A DNA stretch of 64,000 bases, taken from contig NZ_JACHOO010000005.1 in NCBI RefSeq assembly GCF_014199915.1, positions 325,027 to 389,026 on the forward strand, in the 5' to 3' direction. The DNA comes from Prosthecomicrobium pneumaticum (GTDB taxonomy: Bacteria; Pseudomonadota; Alphaproteobacteria; Rhizobiales; Kaistiaceae). Shown one piece after another: positions 43,738 through 54,293 of the stretch. Numbering within the stretch: position 1 is the stretch's first letter; each line of letters starts with the position of its first letter. A program made the translations under genes and the position numbers. The notes beneath the pieces are model-generated. The model did no database searches and was not told the origin of the DNA. It worked only from the letters and a program-made list of their open reading frames with translations.

Positions 43738-45228
43738 ATGATGAACTCGATAACAAAACTGCTTTCCAGAGCGGCTCTCGCAGCCATGGTGGCATTGCCC
43801 GCGATGACCGCGGCGCAGGCGGCGGAGATCACGATCGCCGTCGGCTCGGAGGCCTCCACCCTCGATCCGCAGAAGCGCGACGACGGCGGCGAGCGCGCCA
43901 TCAACGACAATATCTATGAGACGCTGCTCGCCCGCACGCCCGCCGGCGAGCTGGTGCCCGGCCTCGCCGAGGCGCTGCCGACCCAGGTCGATCCGCTCAC
44001 CTGGGAATTCAAGCTGCGGCCGAACATCAAGTTCACCAATGGCGAGGCCTTCAATGCCGACGCCGTCGTGAAGAGCGTCGCGCGCATCATCGATCCGAAC
44101 TTCGCCTCCGAGCAGATGTCCTATTTCGGCACGATCGCCAAGGCGGAGAAGGTCGACGACCTGACCGTGCGCGTCGTGACCACCGGCCCCGATCCGATCC
44201 TGCCTTCGCGCATGTACTGGATGAAGATGGTGCCGGCGACCTATTCCGACGATCCGGCCTTCCAGACCGAGCCGGCCGGCACCGGCCCCTACAAGCTCTC
44301 GACCTGGACCCGCGGCCAGGAAGTGGTGCTCGAGAAGAACCCCGACTATTGGGGCGACGCGCCGTCGATCGACACCGTCCGCTTCCGCTTCATCGGCGAG
44401 TCGGGCACCCGCATGGCCGGCCTGATGGCGGGCGAACTCGACGTCATCACCAACCTGCTGCCGGAATTCGTCGAGAGCGTGCCGAAGTCGGCCGCCGTCC
44501 AGGGCGTCGAGACCTCGGTCATCATTCTCTCGACCGAGAACGAGGCGACCAAGGACGAGCGCGTCCGCAAGGCGCTCAATCTCGCCATCGACCGCCAGGC
44601 GCTCGCCGACAGCCTCTATTCGGGCTTCGCGCTGCCGACCAAGGGTCAGCTCGTCAACCCGCGCGCCTTCGGCTTCAACACCGCGCTCCAGCCCTATCCC
44701 TATGATCCGGAGCAGGCCAAGGCCCTGATCAAGGAAGCCGGCGCCGAGGGCAAGACCGTCACGCTGGTCGGCGAAGCCGGCCGCTGGCTCAAGGACCGCG
44801 AGCTGATCGAGGCCGTCGGCAATTACTGGGAAGAGGCCGGCGTCAAGGTCGACTACCGGATCGAGGAATTCGGCGAGTATCTGAACCAGCTCTTCGACCG
44901 CAAGAAGCGCCCGGACGCGGTGTTCGTGGTCAACTCGAACGAGCTGCTCGACGCCGACCGCGAGATGAGCTTCGCCTATATGCCGAACGGCACCGCCTCC
45001 TCGAACAACGATCCCGACCTCGCCGCCTGGGTTCCGGCCGCCCGCGTCGAGACCGATGTCGAGAAGCGCAAGGGCATCTACGCCCAGGCGACCCAGAAGG
45101 CGCACGACCACTACTATCTCGTGCCGCTCCTCAACATGCAGGACGTCTACGGCTTCTCGGCCCGGCTCGAATGGCAGCCGCGCGTCGATGCGAAGCTGCT
45201 CGCCAAGGAGATGAAGGTCACCGAGTGA
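43738..45228 (+). CDS. Dipeptide/oligopeptide ABC transporter substrate-binding protein
   Basis: A 496-residue family 5 binding protein (DppA/OppA type). The Sec signal peptide has core AALAAMVALPAMTAA, with cleavage near AQA-AE; there is no lipobox. The mature domain includes ASTLDPQKRDD, TWEFKLRPNIKF and GTGPYKLSTW, all standard. Tandem ATGs at 43738 and 43741 are possible starts; the second is better spaced from GGAG. It is the first gene of a complete five-gene importer. Peptides, glutathione or other nitrogen compounds are possible ligands. Confidence 0.94.
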   Translation: MMNSITKLLSRAALAAMVALPAMTAAQAAEITIAVGSEASTLDPQKRDDGGERAINDNIYETLLARTPAGELVPGLAEALPTQVDPLTWEFKLRPNIKFTNGEAFNADAVVKSVARIIDPNFASEQMSYFGTIAKAEKVDDLTVRVVTTGPDPILPSRMYWMKMVPATYSDDPAFQTEPAGTGPYKLSTWTRGQEVVLEKNPDYWGDAPSIDTVRFRFIGESGTRMAGLMAGELDVITNLLPEFVESVPKSAAVQGVETSVIILSTENEATKDERVRKALNLAIDRQALADSLYSGFALPTKGQLVNPRAFGFNTALQPYPYDPEQAKALIKEAGAEGKTVTLVGEAGRWLKDRELIEAVGNYWEEAGVKVDYRIEEFGEYLNQLFDRKKRPDAVFVVNSNELLDADREMSFAYMPNGTASSNNDPDLAAWVPAARVETDVEKRKGIYAQATQKAHDHYYLVPLLNMQDVYGFSARLEWQPRVDAKLLAKEMKVTE

Positions 45229-45266
45229 TCGGTGACCTTCCGGTAACGTCGAACTGAGGGTGCAGC

Positions 45267-46187
45267 ATGGGCCTTTTCATCCTGCGTCGGCTCTTCCAGG
45301 GGTTCCTGGTCGTGCTCGGCGTAACGCTGGTCGTTTTCGTGGCGACCCGCATGGTCGGTGACCCGGCGCAGGTCATGCTGCCCCTCTCCGCGACCGCGGA
45401 GCAACGCGCGGCCTTCGAGCACAAATTCGGGCTCGACCGGCCGATGGCGGAGCAGTTCGTCGATTTCATCGGCGATCTCGCCACCTTCGACTTCGGCGAG
45501 AGCATGTGGCAGCGGCGCCCGGCGATGGACGTCATCGCGGGACGCCTGCCCAACACGCTGAAGCTGATCGCCGCCGGGCTCGGTCTCGCGATCGTGCTCG
45601 CTCTGCCGCTCGGTGCATTGGCGGCGATCCGGCCCGGCGGCTTCGCCGACCGGATCACCGTCTTTCTCGGCCTGTTCGGCCTCTCCCTGCCGCAGTTCTG
45701 GCTCGGCCTTCTCCTGATCATGGTGTTCGCCGTCACCTTCAAGGTGCTGCCGACATCGGGCTATGGCGGCTGGACCCATTTCATCCTGCCCGCGGTGACG
45801 CTCGCATTGCCGGCCGCCGCCCGGCTGATGATGCTCGTCCGCTCCTCCGTCATCGACGAGCTGAACCAGCAATATGTCCGCACCGCCCGGGCGAAGGGCC
45901 TGCGCTTCCCGCAGGTGCTGTTCGGCCATGCGCTCAGGAACGCGCTCGTCCCCTTCATCACGCTCGCCGGCTGGGAGTTCATCAGCGCGCTCGCCGGCTA
46001 CACCGTCGTCGTCGAGACCGTCTTCGCCTGGCCGGGCCTCGGGCTGACCGCCATGCAGGCGATCAAGTTCAGCGATCTGTTCCTGCTGCAGGCGATCGTC
46101 TTCACCGTGGCGATCGGCATCGTGCTCGTGAACATCGTGCTCGACGTCATCTACAAGCTCATCGACCCCCGGATAAAGCTGGCCTGA
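45267..46187 (+). CDS. Dipeptide-type ABC transporter permease (DppB-like)
   Basis: A 306-residue inner-membrane permease with an N-terminal membrane segment (FLVVLGVTLVVFVATRMVGD), five further segments and the EAA-like loop YVRTARAKGLRFPQVLFGHAL. ATPases of the family contact that loop. It is one half of the heterodimeric channel with the permease at 46189, which begins two bases after its stop. Order and spacing match canonical dpp/opp operons. Confidence 0.95.
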   Translation: MGLFILRRLFQGFLVVLGVTLVVFVATRMVGDPAQVMLPLSATAEQRAAFEHKFGLDRPMAEQFVDFIGDLATFDFGESMWQRRPAMDVIAGRLPNTLKLIAAGLGLAIVLALPLGALAAIRPGGFADRITVFLGLFGLSLPQFWLGLLLIMVFAVTFKVLPTSGYGGWTHFILPAVTLALPAAARLMMLVRSSVIDELNQQYVRTARAKGLRFPQVLFGHALRNALVPFITLAGWEFISALAGYTVVVETVFAWPGLGLTAMQAIKFSDLFLLQAIVFTVAIGIVLVNIVLDVIYKLIDPRIKLA

Positions 46188-46188
46188 C

Positions 46189-47162
46189 ATGGCTGTCATC
46201 TCTCCCGCCGTGCCGACCGCCGCGGCCAAGCCCCGCGCCGGCTCGTTTTCCGCCCTCGCCGCCGAGCTGTGGCACGACAAGGCGGGCCTGTTCGGCTTCG
46301 CGATCATCGTGCTGCTCATCGTGCTCGCCTTCATCGCGCCCTTGATCACGCCCTATGATCCGGCGCTGCAATCGGTGGCGGCGCGCCTGAAGCCGCCCGT
46401 CTGGATGGCGAAGGGCTCCTGGGAACACCTTCTGGGCACCGACCATCTCGGCCGCGACGTGCTCTCCCGCGTCATGGCGGGCGCCCGCACCTCGCTGATC
46501 GTCGGGGTGTCGGTCGTGCTGCTCGCCGGCTCGTTCGGCGTGCTGGTCGGCCTCTTCGCCGGCTTCAAGGGCGGCCGCACCGACGCGGTGTTGATGCGCC
46601 TCGTCGATATCCAGGTCGCCTTCCCCGGCCTCCTGATGATCCTGCTGATCGTATCGGTGATCGGCCCCAGCATGACGACGATGATCGTCGTGCTCGCGAT
46701 CACCAACTGGATGATCTATGCCCGCGTGGTGCGCGGCATCGTGCTGTCGGTCCGCCAGACGCCCTATGTCGAGGCGGCCGAGGTGATCGGCTGCAAGCCG
46801 GCCCGCGTCATCTTCAAGCACATCCTGCCGAACCTCACCTCGCCGCTGCTCACCCTCGGCATTCTCGAGTTCACCAACATCGTGCTCGCCGAAGCGGCGA
46901 TGTCCTTCCTCGGCCTCGGCGTACAGCCGCCGGCGACGAGCTGGGGCTTGGACGTCGCCAACGGCAAGGACTACATCTTCGTCGCCTGGTGGCTGATCAC
47001 CTTCCCCGGCCTGTCGATCTCCGTGACGGTGCTGGCGATCAACCTCTTCGCCAACTGGCTCCGCGTCACCACCGACCCGCAGGAGCGCGAGAAGCGCTTC
47101 GCCCGGGCGAAGGCCGCCGAGCGCCGGCGCGCCGGACGGACCGCGCCAACCCCGGTCGAGGC

Positions 47163-47166
<4 letters not shown>
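46189..47166 (+). CDS. Dipeptide-type ABC transporter permease (DppC-like)
   Basis: A 325-residue permease with the N-terminal OppC-type segment (LFGFAIIVLLIVLAFIAPLI) and LLGTDHLGRDVLSRVMAGAR, the family signature. The ATPase-contact loop is PYVEAAEVIGCKPARVIFKH. It ends with a basic tail. Its stop overlaps the start of the first ATPase gene (ATGA), so membrane and ATPase subunits are coupled. Confidence 0.95.
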
Positions 47167-48200
<1,034 letters not shown>

Positions 48201-48207
48201 GGACCGG

Positions 48208-49236
48208 ATGTCCGCAGCCCTCTCCATGACCACCGCTCCCGCGACCCCCGGCCTCGCGACCGCCGCCGATCCGATCCTGAGCGTGCGCGGCCTGTCCGTC
48301 GAATATGAAGCGAGCCGTCCCGGCTTCTGGTCGAAGCCGACCCGCGTCCAGGCGCTGCGCGACATATCCTTCGACATCCGCCCCGGCGAGACGCTCGGCC
48401 TCGTCGGCGAATCGGGTTCCGGCAAGACGACGATCGGCCGCGCGGTGCTGCGCCGGATCGACACGTCCGACGGCCGCATCCTCTTCAAGGGCCAGGACAT
48501 CACCAATGTCCGCGGCGAGGCGCTCAGAAAGCTGCGCCGCCACATGCAGCTGGTCTTCCAGGACCCCTATGCGAGCCTCAACCCGCGCATGCGCGTGCTC
48601 GACATCGTCGCCGAGCCGCTCATCGTGCACGGCATCGTCCGGTCCGCCGAGGAGGCGCGCGACCAGATCGGCGAGCTGCTGCGCCTGACCGGCCTGCCGC
48701 GCGATGCGCACGACCGCTTCCCGCACGCCTTTTCCGGCGGCCAGCGGCAGCGCATCGGGATTGCCCGCGCGCTCGCCCTGAAGCCGGAATTCATCGTCGC
48801 CGACGAGCCGGTCTCCGCGCTCGACGTCTCGGTCCGCGCCCAGGTCGTCAACCTGCTGCAGGATTTGCAGAAGGAGCTCGGTCTCGCCTATCTCTTCATC
48901 GCCCACGACCTGTCGGTGGTGCGCCACATCTCGCACCGGGTGGCGATCCTCCATTCCGGCCGGCTGGTCGAGATCGCCGATCGCGACACGCTCTACGAGA
49001 ATCCACTGCACCCCTATACCGAGGCGCTGCTCTCGGCCGTGCCGGTGCCTCATCCGCGCACCCAGAGGGCACGCAAGCGCCTGATCTACAAGGGCGACAT
49101 CCCCGACGTCGCGCATTGGCCGACGGGCTGCCATTTCCACGCCCGCTGCCCGCACGCGACCGAGCGCTGCTCCCTGCAGGTGCCGCCGCTGGTGCGCAAG
49201 GCCCCCGACCACCAGGTCGCCTGCTGGCACCGCTGA
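48208..49236 (+). CDS. Dipeptide-type ABC transporter ATPase (DppF-like)
   Basis: A 342-residue ATPase that forms the second half of the energy unit. Walker A is GESGSGKTTI, signature FSGGQRQRIGIARAL, Walker B FIVADEPVSALDVS and switch IAHDLSVV; the C-terminus again has a Cys-rich GCHFHARCPHATERC. GAGGA ahead of ATG 48208 supports the start. It closes the five-gene importer operon and is followed 23 bases later by a strong bidirectional terminator. Confidence 0.94.
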   Translation: MSAALSMTTAPATPGLATAADPILSVRGLSVEYEASRPGFWSKPTRVQALRDISFDIRPGETLGLVGESGSGKTTIGRAVLRRIDTSDGRILFKGQDITNVRGEALRKLRRHMQLVFQDPYASLNPRMRVLDIVAEPLIVHGIVRSAEEARDQIGELLRLTGLPRDAHDRFPHAFSGGQRQRIGIARALALKPEFIVADEPVSALDVSVRAQVVNLLQDLQKELGLAYLFIAHDLSVVRHISHRVAILHSGRLVEIADRDTLYENPLHPYTEALLSAVPVPHPRTQRARKRLIYKGDIPDVAHWPTGCHFHARCPHATERCSLQVPPLVRKAPDHQVACWHR

Positions 49237-49258
49237 AGACGGCGAACGACGAAAATGA

Positions 49259-49284
49259 AAAAGGCGCCGTCTCCGGCGCCTTTT
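49259..49284. terminator. Perfect bidirectional terminator hairpin
   Basis: AAAAGGCGCCG pairs perfectly with CGGCGCCTTTT across a four-base loop. The A and T runs serve both strands, ending the dipeptide-transporter operon (stop 49236) and the convergent gamma-glutamyltransferase gene (stop 49307). Confidence 0.93.
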
Positions 49285-49306
49285 CTCATGGGTGTGGCGA
49301 CGCGGC

Positions 49307-50776
49307 TCAGAGACCGAGGACCGTGCCGTCCTTGCGCCGGTCCGAGGCGCCGACGAGGCCGCCATCGGGCGTCCGCATGACGAACTGCGCACCGCCGAAA
49401 TCGGACCGTCCGGCGATCTCGCCGCCGGTCGGCTCGACATAGCCGGCCGCCGCGAAGGCGGCGACGAGCGGCGCGGGCGTGCCCGGCTCGACCGCCAGCT
49501 CCATGCCGCTCTCGAACCGCCAGCGCGGCGCGTCGAGCGCGGCCTGCAGCGGCTCGCCCCAGGCGGCGATGCGGATCAGCAATTGCACATGGCCCTGTGG
49601 CTGCATCGCGCCGCCGACCACACCGAAGCCGGCATGGAAGCGGCCGTCCTTCAGCGCCGCAGCCGGGATGACGGTGTGATAGGGGCGCTTCCCCGGCCCC
49701 GGACCGTTGACATGGCCCGGCTCGGAGAAGCCCGAGCCGCGGTTCTGCAGCACGAAGCCGCAGCCCGGCACACCGATGCCCGACCCGAAGCGCTTGAAGA
49801 CGCTCGTCATCAGGGTGATGGCGAGGCCGTCCCGGTCGACGACGACGGTCGCAACGGTATTCCCGGCCGGGTCGGCGACCGTCTTCTTCGCCGTTTCGAA
49901 TCCCTTCGCCATCGCCTTCACGGCGGCGATCATCGTCGCCGGGTCGTCGCGCTCGAGCGGCAGCGGCTCGAGCGCCCCGAGCGCCTCGATGACGGCGAGA
50001 CCATGCGTGTTGGGCGGGCATTCGAGCACGTCGAGGCCGCGGAAACGGGTCGCGAGCGGCACGTCGAAATCGCCGCGATGGGCGGCGAAATCGGCCGCGG
50101 CGAGCACGCCGCCATGGCTCCGCGCCGCCCGCTCGGCGGCCCGCGCCGGCTCGCCTTCGTAGAAGGCGGAGGGTCCTTCGGCGACGATCGCCTCGAGCAC
50201 GGCGGCGAGCCCGGGATTGGCGAAGGTCTCGCCCGCCTTCGGCACGGCGCCCGCGCGATAGAGCGCGGCCGCGACAGGATCCCTCGCAATGACGCCCTCG
50301 AACACGCTCCATTCGCGGCCGCAGATCGGTCCGACGACGAAGCCGTCCCGGGCGAGCGCGATCGCCGGCGCGAGGAGGCGGGCGATCGGCAGCCGGCCGA
50401 AGCGGGCATGGAGGTCGAACCAGCCGGCGACGGCGCCCGGCACGGTGAGCGACAGCGGATGGCGGTCGGGAATGCGCCGGGCGGGCAGCGCCTCGACGAG
50501 ATCGGCGGTGAGCGCGGCGGGCGCCCGGCCGGTGCCGTTATAGGTGAGCGGCGCGGCGTCGGGCGGCACGATCATGGCGAGCATGTCGCCGCCGATGCCG
50601 GTCGCCATCGGCTCGACGACGCCGAGCACGGCATCCGCCGCGATCGCCGCGTCGATCGCGCTGCCGCCCTCGGCGAGCACGGCGCGCGCCGCCTCCGCGG
50701 CGAGCGGGCTGCCGGTCGCGACGATGGCATGGTCGGCCCGCACGCCCTCGGGCGGGATCGTCGGATGCGGGGTCAT
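49307..50776 (-). CDS. Gamma-glutamyltransferase family protein
   Basis: A 489-residue Ntn-hydrolase of the gamma-glutamyltranspeptidase family, probably a self-cleaving precursor. The likely catalytic nucleophile is Thr307 in PAGNTVATVVVDRDG; cleavage before it would give a large chain of about 306 and a small chain of about 183 residues. GGDMLAMIV and GSGIGVPGCGFVLQNRG are other conserved parts. It lacks a signal peptide, unlike periplasmic GGT, so a cytoplasmic glutamyl-amide or acylase-like role is possible. ATG 50776 is followed by MTPHPT. It is convergent with the peptide importer. Confidence 0.9.
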   Translation of the reverse strand: MTPHPTIPPEGVRADHAIVATGSPLAAEAARAVLAEGGSAIDAAIAADAVLGVVEPMATGIGGDMLAMIVPPDAAPLTYNGTGRAPAALTADLVEALPARRIPDRHPLSLTVPGAVAGWFDLHARFGRLPIARLLAPAIALARDGFVVGPICGREWSVFEGVIARDPVAAALYRAGAVPKAGETFANPGLAAVLEAIVAEGPSAFYEGEPARAAERAARSHGGVLAAADFAAHRGDFDVPLATRFRGLDVLECPPNTHGLAVIEALGALEPLPLERDDPATMIAAVKAMAKGFETAKKTVADPAGNTVATVVVDRDGLAITLMTSVFKRFGSGIGVPGCGFVLQNRGSGFSEPGHVNGPGPGKRPYHTVIPAAALKDGRFHAGFGVVGGAMQPQGHVQLLIRIAAWGEPLQAALDAPRWRFESGMELAVEPGTPAPLVAAFAAAGYVEPTGGEIAGRSDFGGAQFVMRTPDGGLVGASDRRKDGTVLGL

Positions 50777-51030
50777 GGGAATCCTCTCGGCGCGGCGACA
50801 AATAGGAGGCTGCTACCGCATATATCCCGTCGCCGCGCGCCCGTCCATGGCCGGCGGTCCTGCGGGAGGCCGTGCGCCGGGTATCCGGCGCGTCCCTTCC
50901 CGCCGGCGTTGCGGGTGTATCCGGGAGTCGGCCGACCGACCGGGTATCGTTGCGCGGTCCGCCCGGCGCAAGGATCGTCGGTCCGACCCGGCGGTGTCGG
51001 GGCGATGGATGTTCAGAGGCTGCGAGGAGA

Positions 51031-51106
51031 TGGTGCCGCAAGAGGGATTCGAACCCCCGACCCCGTCATTACGAATGACGTGCTCTACCAGCTGAGCTAT
51101 TGCGGC
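51031..51106 (-). tRNA. tRNA-Thr (anticodon CGU)
   Basis: The reverse strand folds as a complete cloverleaf: acceptor GCCGCAA with TTGCGGC, D-arm GCTC-AGCTGGTA-GAGC, anticodon stem CGTCA/TGACG around loop TTCGTAA (anticodon CGT at 51073-51071), and T-arm with TTCGAAT. The 3' CCA is encoded (51033-51031). The anticodon reads ACG threonine codons. It stands alone between the gamma-glutamyltransferase and hemY genes, and no integrase or attachment-site duplication is visible. Confidence 0.95.
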
Positions 51107-51222
51107 GTCGGGGCGCTAGATAGCCGGAATGCGGCGGCGTTTCAAGCGCGTCCGCTCAAACACGATGCAGGCGCTGCGCGAGCGGGGCGCGCCGGCGAGG
51201 CCGCTGGCGGCACGGCCATCGC

Positions 51223-53070
51223 TCAAACGAGGTGCAAGCGGTCGATCCCCGGGCGGGGCTCGACGAGGTCGCCTTCCGGTCCGGGATCGTCGGGCGGCGG
51301 GGGCGGCATCACCTCGTCCTTGCGGCGCCGGGCGGCCGAGGGCTTCGCGCCCTCCACCCGCGGCACCACCGGAGCCGTGGCGGGCGACGCCGGGACGGCT
51401 GCGACCGCGGGCTTTGCCGCCGGAGCCGGGATCGGCGTCGATGCCGCCGCGCCGCCATCGGCAGCCGCGGCGAGCGATGCGGACGCCGCGGGCCGGACGG
51501 CTGGTGCGGCAGCGGGCTCCGCCTCGGCCGACGCCGCGGTGCGCGTCGCCGGTCGAATCGGCGGCGTCACGGGCGCGGTCGCATCGGGCTGCACGGGGCG
51601 GGCGGCGATCTGCGGCGCGGCGAGCGCCGCTGCCGTCCGCGGAGCGGGCTGCGTCGGGGCGGACGGGGGGCGCGCCGGGAGTGCCGGCTCGGCGGCGCGG
51701 GCGACGGTGTCAGCGGGTTCGGCCACCGCGGGCGCCTCGAGCGCGGCGGGCTCCGCGCCGGTGGCGAGATCGAGCGGCTCCGGCGCGCCGATCAGCGCGG
51801 CAGGAGCCTTCCATTCGAAGGCGTCGAGCCGGCCGGTGACCGGCGAGATCGGCGCCCAGCGGGCGGCGGCGATGCCATCCGCGATCCAGGCCGGATCGCG
51901 CGGCGCCCGCACGGCGCGGCCGAGCAGTTCGCGGGCGCGGCCGAGATCGCCGGCCTCCTCCTCGATATCGGCGAGCAGCAGGAACACGCGCTCGCTCGGC
52001 GCCTCGCGCGCGACCTCGGTGGCGAGCCGCCGCGCCTCGCCGAAGTCGCGCTCTTCGAGCGCCGCCCTGGCGAGGGCGAGCCGTCCTTCGACATGGCCCG
52101 GCACGAGCGCGGCGAGCTTCTCCATCCGCTTGCGGCGGTCGCGCGCCGCATCGCCGGGCCGCAGTTCGGCATAGGCGTCGGCGAGTTCGGGATGCGGCCC
52201 GCGGCGCCAGGCGGCTTCGAGGATGCGCGCGGCGCGGCGGGTCTCGCCGAGCCGGGTGAGAATGCGGGCGGCGAGGGTGGCGGCCGGCACGAGGTCGGGC
52301 GCGAGCCGCACCGCATCGAGGGCGAGCGCCTTCGCCTCGCTCGGGCCGCCCTGCTCGGCGGCGAGGCCCTGCGCGGTCAGGAGCACCGCGCGATAGCGAT
52401 GCGCCCGCTGCCGGTCGATCAGCTTCGCATTGAGATTGGTGGCGAGGGTGAGCAGCGCACCGCGCCAGTCGCCGGCCGCCGCCCGATAATCGAAGAGCGC
52501 CGTGCCGGCCCAGCGCAGCGTCGGGGCGAGCGCGGCCGCCTCCTCGGCGAACTGCCGCGCCGCCTCGTGTTCGCCGCGCCGCTGCGCCTCGACGAACAGG
52601 CCGTGCAGGCCGAGCAGCCGCGTCTCGGGGTCGGCCCGCATCGCCTCGAAGGCGGCGCGCGCGCCGGCCGTGTCGCCGGCGAGCTGGGCGGACTGTGCCG
52701 CGAGGAGCAGGGCGAGCGGCTCCTCGCCGAGGATCCGGCGCGCCTCGACCGAGAGCCGCCGGGCGAGCCGGGTGTCGCCGGCGCCGACCGCGATCATGCC
52801 GCGCGACAGGGCGCGATAGCCGCGATCCCGCTTGCGGCCCGAGAAGAAGCGCCCGATCAGGCGCGGCGTGCGGAAAATGCCGGAGACGAGCGCCCAGAGA
52901 AGCGCGAGCGCGACGAACAGCGCGGCGAGCGCCACGGCCGCCACCATCAGCGTGGTGCGGAACTCGCGCCCCTGCCAGACGAGCGTGACGTCGCCCGGAT
53001 TGTCGGCGAGCCAGGCGAAGCCGGCGGCGGCGACGAAGACGATCGCGAGGGTGGCGAGCAGGCGCAGCAT
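51223..53070 (-). CDS. hemY: HemY N-terminal domain-containing membrane protein
   Basis: A 615-residue protein of the proteobacterial HemY type (not the Gram-positive HemY oxidase). Two membrane segments lie at the start (LRLLATLAIVFVAAAGFAWL and LMVAAVALAALFVALALLWA), followed by a long TPR-like helical region to about residue 420 and an Ala/Pro-rich disordered tail of about 190 residues. These proteins accompany haem-biosynthesis genes and are thought to support late steps at the membrane, but the mechanism is unclear. The start ATG 53070 lies six bases from the upstream mitofilin-family gene. Confidence 0.9.
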   Translation of the reverse strand: MLRLLATLAIVFVAAAGFAWLADNPGDVTLVWQGREFRTTLMVAAVALAALFVALALLWALVSGIFRTPRLIGRFFSGRKRDRGYRALSRGMIAVGAGDTRLARRLSVEARRILGEEPLALLLAAQSAQLAGDTAGARAAFEAMRADPETRLLGLHGLFVEAQRRGEHEAARQFAEEAAALAPTLRWAGTALFDYRAAAGDWRGALLTLATNLNAKLIDRQRAHRYRAVLLTAQGLAAEQGGPSEAKALALDAVRLAPDLVPAATLAARILTRLGETRRAARILEAAWRRGPHPELADAYAELRPGDAARDRRKRMEKLAALVPGHVEGRLALARAALEERDFGEARRLATEVAREAPSERVFLLLADIEEEAGDLGRARELLGRAVRAPRDPAWIADGIAAARWAPISPVTGRLDAFEWKAPAALIGAPEPLDLATGAEPAALEAPAVAEPADTVARAAEPALPARPPSAPTQPAPRTAAALAAPQIAARPVQPDATAPVTPPIRPATRTAASAEAEPAAAPAVRPAASASLAAAADGGAAASTPIPAPAAKPAVAAVPASPATAPVVPRVEGAKPSAARRRKDEVMPPPPPDDPGPEGDLVEPRPGIDRLHLV

Positions 53071-53076
53071 GGGTCC

Positions 53077-54246
53077 TCAGCGGCCGGAGAATTTCTGGCG
53101 CAGGGCGGCGACGTCGCGGTCGAGCGCGATGCGCGTGTTCGCCTGCGCCGCCCAATCGGCGGAAGCGGCCTGGCCGGCCGGCCCGAGCGTCTCGCGCTCG
53201 GCGAGCGCGGTCTGAAGATCGCCGGCGGCGACGGCCGCCTCCATGCGGGAGACGATCGCGCTGGTCGATTCGCCCGAGATCGCGCCGACCGGCCGCACCG
53301 AGACGAGCGAGCGGGCCGAGGCGCCGAGCCGGTCGAGCAGGCCGGCTTCCGGGTCGGGCCGGGCGGCGGCGCGGCGGACCGCCTCGGCGACCGGGGCGAA
53401 GCGCTCGGCGAGATAGGCCTTCGAGGGCACGCCGCGCTCGGCGGCCGGTCCGAGCGCCGCGAGCGCCGGATCGTCGCCGATGATGGCGCGGAACTGGCCG
53501 AGCTCGACCTGGAAGGGCTGTCCACGGCCGGCCGCCTCGACCAGCGCGGTCAAGGCGATGGTGCGGGCGGCGGCCTCGGTCTGGGGGTCCTTGGGCGGCG
53601 CGCTGACGAGACGGTCGACCCGTGCGGCGAGCGCATCGATCCGGCCGCCCAGTGCGGCGAGTTCGCCGCTCGGCACGGCCTCGCGCACCGAGGTCTCCGT
53701 GGCGCGGTTCTCGAGCGCGGCGAGCCGATCCTCGAGCGGACCGAGATCGGCCGGCGGCGGCGTGCCCTCGAGCGCAGCGATGCGCTGGTCGAGCGCGGCG
53801 AGTGCCGCGGGATCGGCGCCGGCCGGCGTCGCATCGATCCGCCTGGTGGCCTCGGTGAGGCTCGCGCCGAGGCCGTCGACCCGGGTTGCGAGCGCCGCGA
53901 GCCGGCTGTCGACGCTCGCCTGGACGACCGGATCCTCGCCCGGCGCGGCGATGAAGACGGTGACGAGCGCACCGACCACGCCGCCGACGAGGCCGGCCGC
54001 AAGGAGGGGAACAAAGGCGGGGACGGCGCGCCGCGGCGGCGCGGCGTCGGCCGGAGGCTCTTCCGCCGTGCCGCCGGCGCCGGTCGCGGAGCCGGCGGTC
54101 CGCTCGGACTCCGGCGGGTCGACCGATTCGCGGCTGAAATCGCGCTGCCCGAGGTCGATCGTCGGCGCGGGCCGCGCCGGCGTCCTCGGAGGCCGCGCCT
54201 TGTGCGTCTCGGCCTTGTGCGCCTCGTTGTCGCTGTCGCTCATCAT
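53077..54246 (-). CDS. Mitofilin-family (COG4223) membrane protein
   Basis: A 389-residue protein with an acidic/proline-rich N-terminus, one membrane segment near residues 70-95 (VPLLAAGLVGGVVGALVTVF) and a long periplasmic coiled-coil region (DQRIAALEG, LEDRLAALENRA), followed by a helical C-terminal domain. This matches the alphaproteobacterial homologue of mitofilin/Mic60, whose gene typically sits between hemD and hemY. It may organise inner-membrane shape or contacts. Tandem ATGs at 54246 and 54243 are both possible starts. Confidence 0.85.
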   Translation of the reverse strand: MMSDSDNEAHKAETHKARPPRTPARPAPTIDLGQRDFSRESVDPPESERTAGSATGAGGTAEEPPADAAPPRRAVPAFVPLLAAGLVGGVVGALVTVFIAAPGEDPVVQASVDSRLAALATRVDGLGASLTEATRRIDATPAGADPAALAALDQRIAALEGTPPPADLGPLEDRLAALENRATETSVREAVPSGELAALGGRIDALAARVDRLVSAPPKDPQTEAAARTIALTALVEAAGRGQPFQVELGQFRAIIGDDPALAALGPAAERGVPSKAYLAERFAPVAEAVRRAAARPDPEAGLLDRLGASARSLVSVRPVGAISGESTSAIVSRMEAAVAAGDLQTALAERETLGPAGQAASADWAAQANTRIALDRDVAALRQKFSGR

Positions 54247-54293
54247 CCACTCCGCTCGAAGCCCGACTATAGAGCAAAGCGAGCATGGCCGCT

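Noticed and set aside
51031-51106. tRNA gene as an integration site of a genomic island
   Set aside because: No integrase, no duplicated tRNA 3' end and no composition break was seen on either side.
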